From positions 1 through 7,822 of the forward strand of contig CANNNH010000059.1 of assembly GCA_947505915.1 (NCBI GenBank): a stretch of 7,822 nt of DNA. The letters are read 5' to 3'. The translations under genes and the position numbers were made by a program. The DNA comes from Comamonadaceae bacterium. GTDB lineage: Bacteria > Pseudomonadota > Gammaproteobacteria > Burkholderiales > Burkholderiaceae. Below, one piece after another: positions 6,306 through 7,822 of this stretch (positions within the stretch are counted from its first letter, which is position 1; each line of letters opens with the position of its first letter). The notes under the pieces are model-generated. The model searched no databases and was not told the origin of the DNA. It worked only from the letters and a program-made list of their open reading frames with translations.

Positions 6306-6977
6306 TCAGGGCCGTATGACGTCAGCGCCGGGGGGCGGCTTGAAGTCAAAGTGCGCTGCATTGAAAGCCGGATTGGCTTCAAAACCGGCAAAGCGCATGA
6401 CCGAGCGCTGGCCGAAGCTGTCGACAATTTCAAGCACCGCCAACTCGCTGGTTTTGCCCGCGTTGCGAAAACCAATGCTGATGCTTTGCAACTGGCCATC
6501 GCGCGTTTTGGGCGTGGCCTGCACCCATTGCAGCGCGTCTTTGTCGGGCATGGCACGCAAGCTGAAGTCGGCTTGCAGCGCCTGCAAATTGGGCGCCGCC
6601 GCAATCAGCGCGGCCGGTGAGCCGCCCATCACTTGCGAGAGTTTGCGCGCCGTCACCTGGTTCAGGTCCACGTCGTGCAGCCACAAGGTTTGACCGTCTG
6701 CCACGATGCTTTGCTCAAAGGGTTTCTGGTACAAAAACCTAAAGCGGTTGGGCCGGGAAAACTCAAAAACGCCGCTGGAAGTTTTGCTTTTGGCCAGCTG
6801 TCCGTCACGGGCCGGGGCGGTGACCACCTGGGTGAAGCTGGCGCGGCCGCTGCGGGTGTCGCGCACAAAACGCTCCAGGCTGACCAGGCCGCTGCTGAGC
6901 TCTTGCGCGCCCACGCCGCAGGCCATGGCCAGGGTCAAAGCGCCCACAGCCAGGGAACGCAGGGCGAACAAAGTCAT
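6306..6977 (-). CDS. lolA: Outer-membrane lipoprotein carrier protein LolA
   Basis: This 223-residue protein is the periplasmic chaperone that takes lipoproteins released by LolCDE and delivers them to LolB at the outer membrane. The signal peptide covers residues 1-24 (Arg7, hydrophobic core 9-19, likely cleavage at Val-Gly-Ala before Gln25). Cys20 is not in a lipobox. LolA landmarks are RASFTQVV (45-52, the x-F-x-Q strand), FEFSRPNRFRFLYQKPFEQ (71-89) and ADGQTLWLHDVDLNQVTAR (93-111). A late strand has ISIGFRNAGKTSELAVLEIVD (about 165-185). E. coli LolA is 203 residues; this one is slightly longer, with a Pro-rich C-terminus. The start lies 4 bases after the ftsK stop (TAAGACCATG), with no good ribosome site, so translation is probably coupled to ftsK. 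The position between ftsK and rarA matches E. coli gene order and supports the call. Confidence 0.93.
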   Translation of the reverse strand: MTLFALRSLAVGALTLAMACGVGAQELSSGLVSLERFVRDTRSGRASFTQVVTAPARDGQLAKSKTSSGVFEFSRPNRFRFLYQKPFEQSIVADGQTLWLHDVDLNQVTARKLSQVMGGSPAALIAAAPNLQALQADFSLRAMPDKDALQWVQATPKTRDGQLQSISIGFRNAGKTSELAVLEIVDSFGQRSVMRFAGFEANPAFNAAHFDFKPPPGADVIRP

Positions 6978-6981
6978 GGTC

Positions 6982-7822
<841 letters not shown>

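Overview
The window looks like chromosomal DNA of a betaproteobacterium of the order Burkholderiales, plausibly Comamonadaceae. The reasons are high GC, avoidance of the codons TTA, CTA and TCA, a Bug/TctC-type solute-binding protein, the ftsK-lolA-rarA gene order, and a betaproteobacterial-type 'CDP-6-deoxyglucoseen reductase' tail. This is judged from protein features only; no database search was run. I see no prophage, insertion sequence, CRISPR array, tRNA or rRNA. Nearly every base belongs to a recognisable housekeeping or transport gene.

Layout. (1) Bases 2-169, plus strand: the last 55 codons of a ferredoxin-reductase-like flavoprotein. Its stop overlaps (ATGA) the start of (2) a complete periplasmic Bug-family substrate-binding protein at 166-1167. 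(3) A 33-base gap between convergent genes, carrying a small hairpin. (4) Bases 1201-4742, minus strand: a compact ABC-transporter operon read livH-livM-livG-livF, with two permeases and two ATPases and no solute-binding protein gene next to it. (5) Bases 4743-4949: the only sizeable gap, with a possible promoter, an operator-like palindrome, a mini-ORF and a strongly self-complementary leader in front of livH. (6) Bases 4950-7822, minus strand: rarA, lolA and the 3' part of ftsK, tightly packed and read ftsK-lolA-rarA, a neighbourhood shared with E. coli.

How the genes work together. LivH and LivM form the membrane channel, and LivG and LivF power it, for branched-chain amino acids or related substrates. 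The periplasmic receptor must be encoded elsewhere. FtsK (DNA translocation at the septum), LolA (lipoprotein carrier) and RarA (replication-fork maintenance) share an operon by position, not by pathway. The Bug protein has no TctA/TctB partners here and is coupled to the reductase gene.

The window is mostly ordinary. The item most worth a second look is the livH leader. Its transcript could form mutually exclusive or pseudoknotted stems, and just upstream lies an 11-residue mini-ORF with three leucine codons. No convincing undescribed system is visible.
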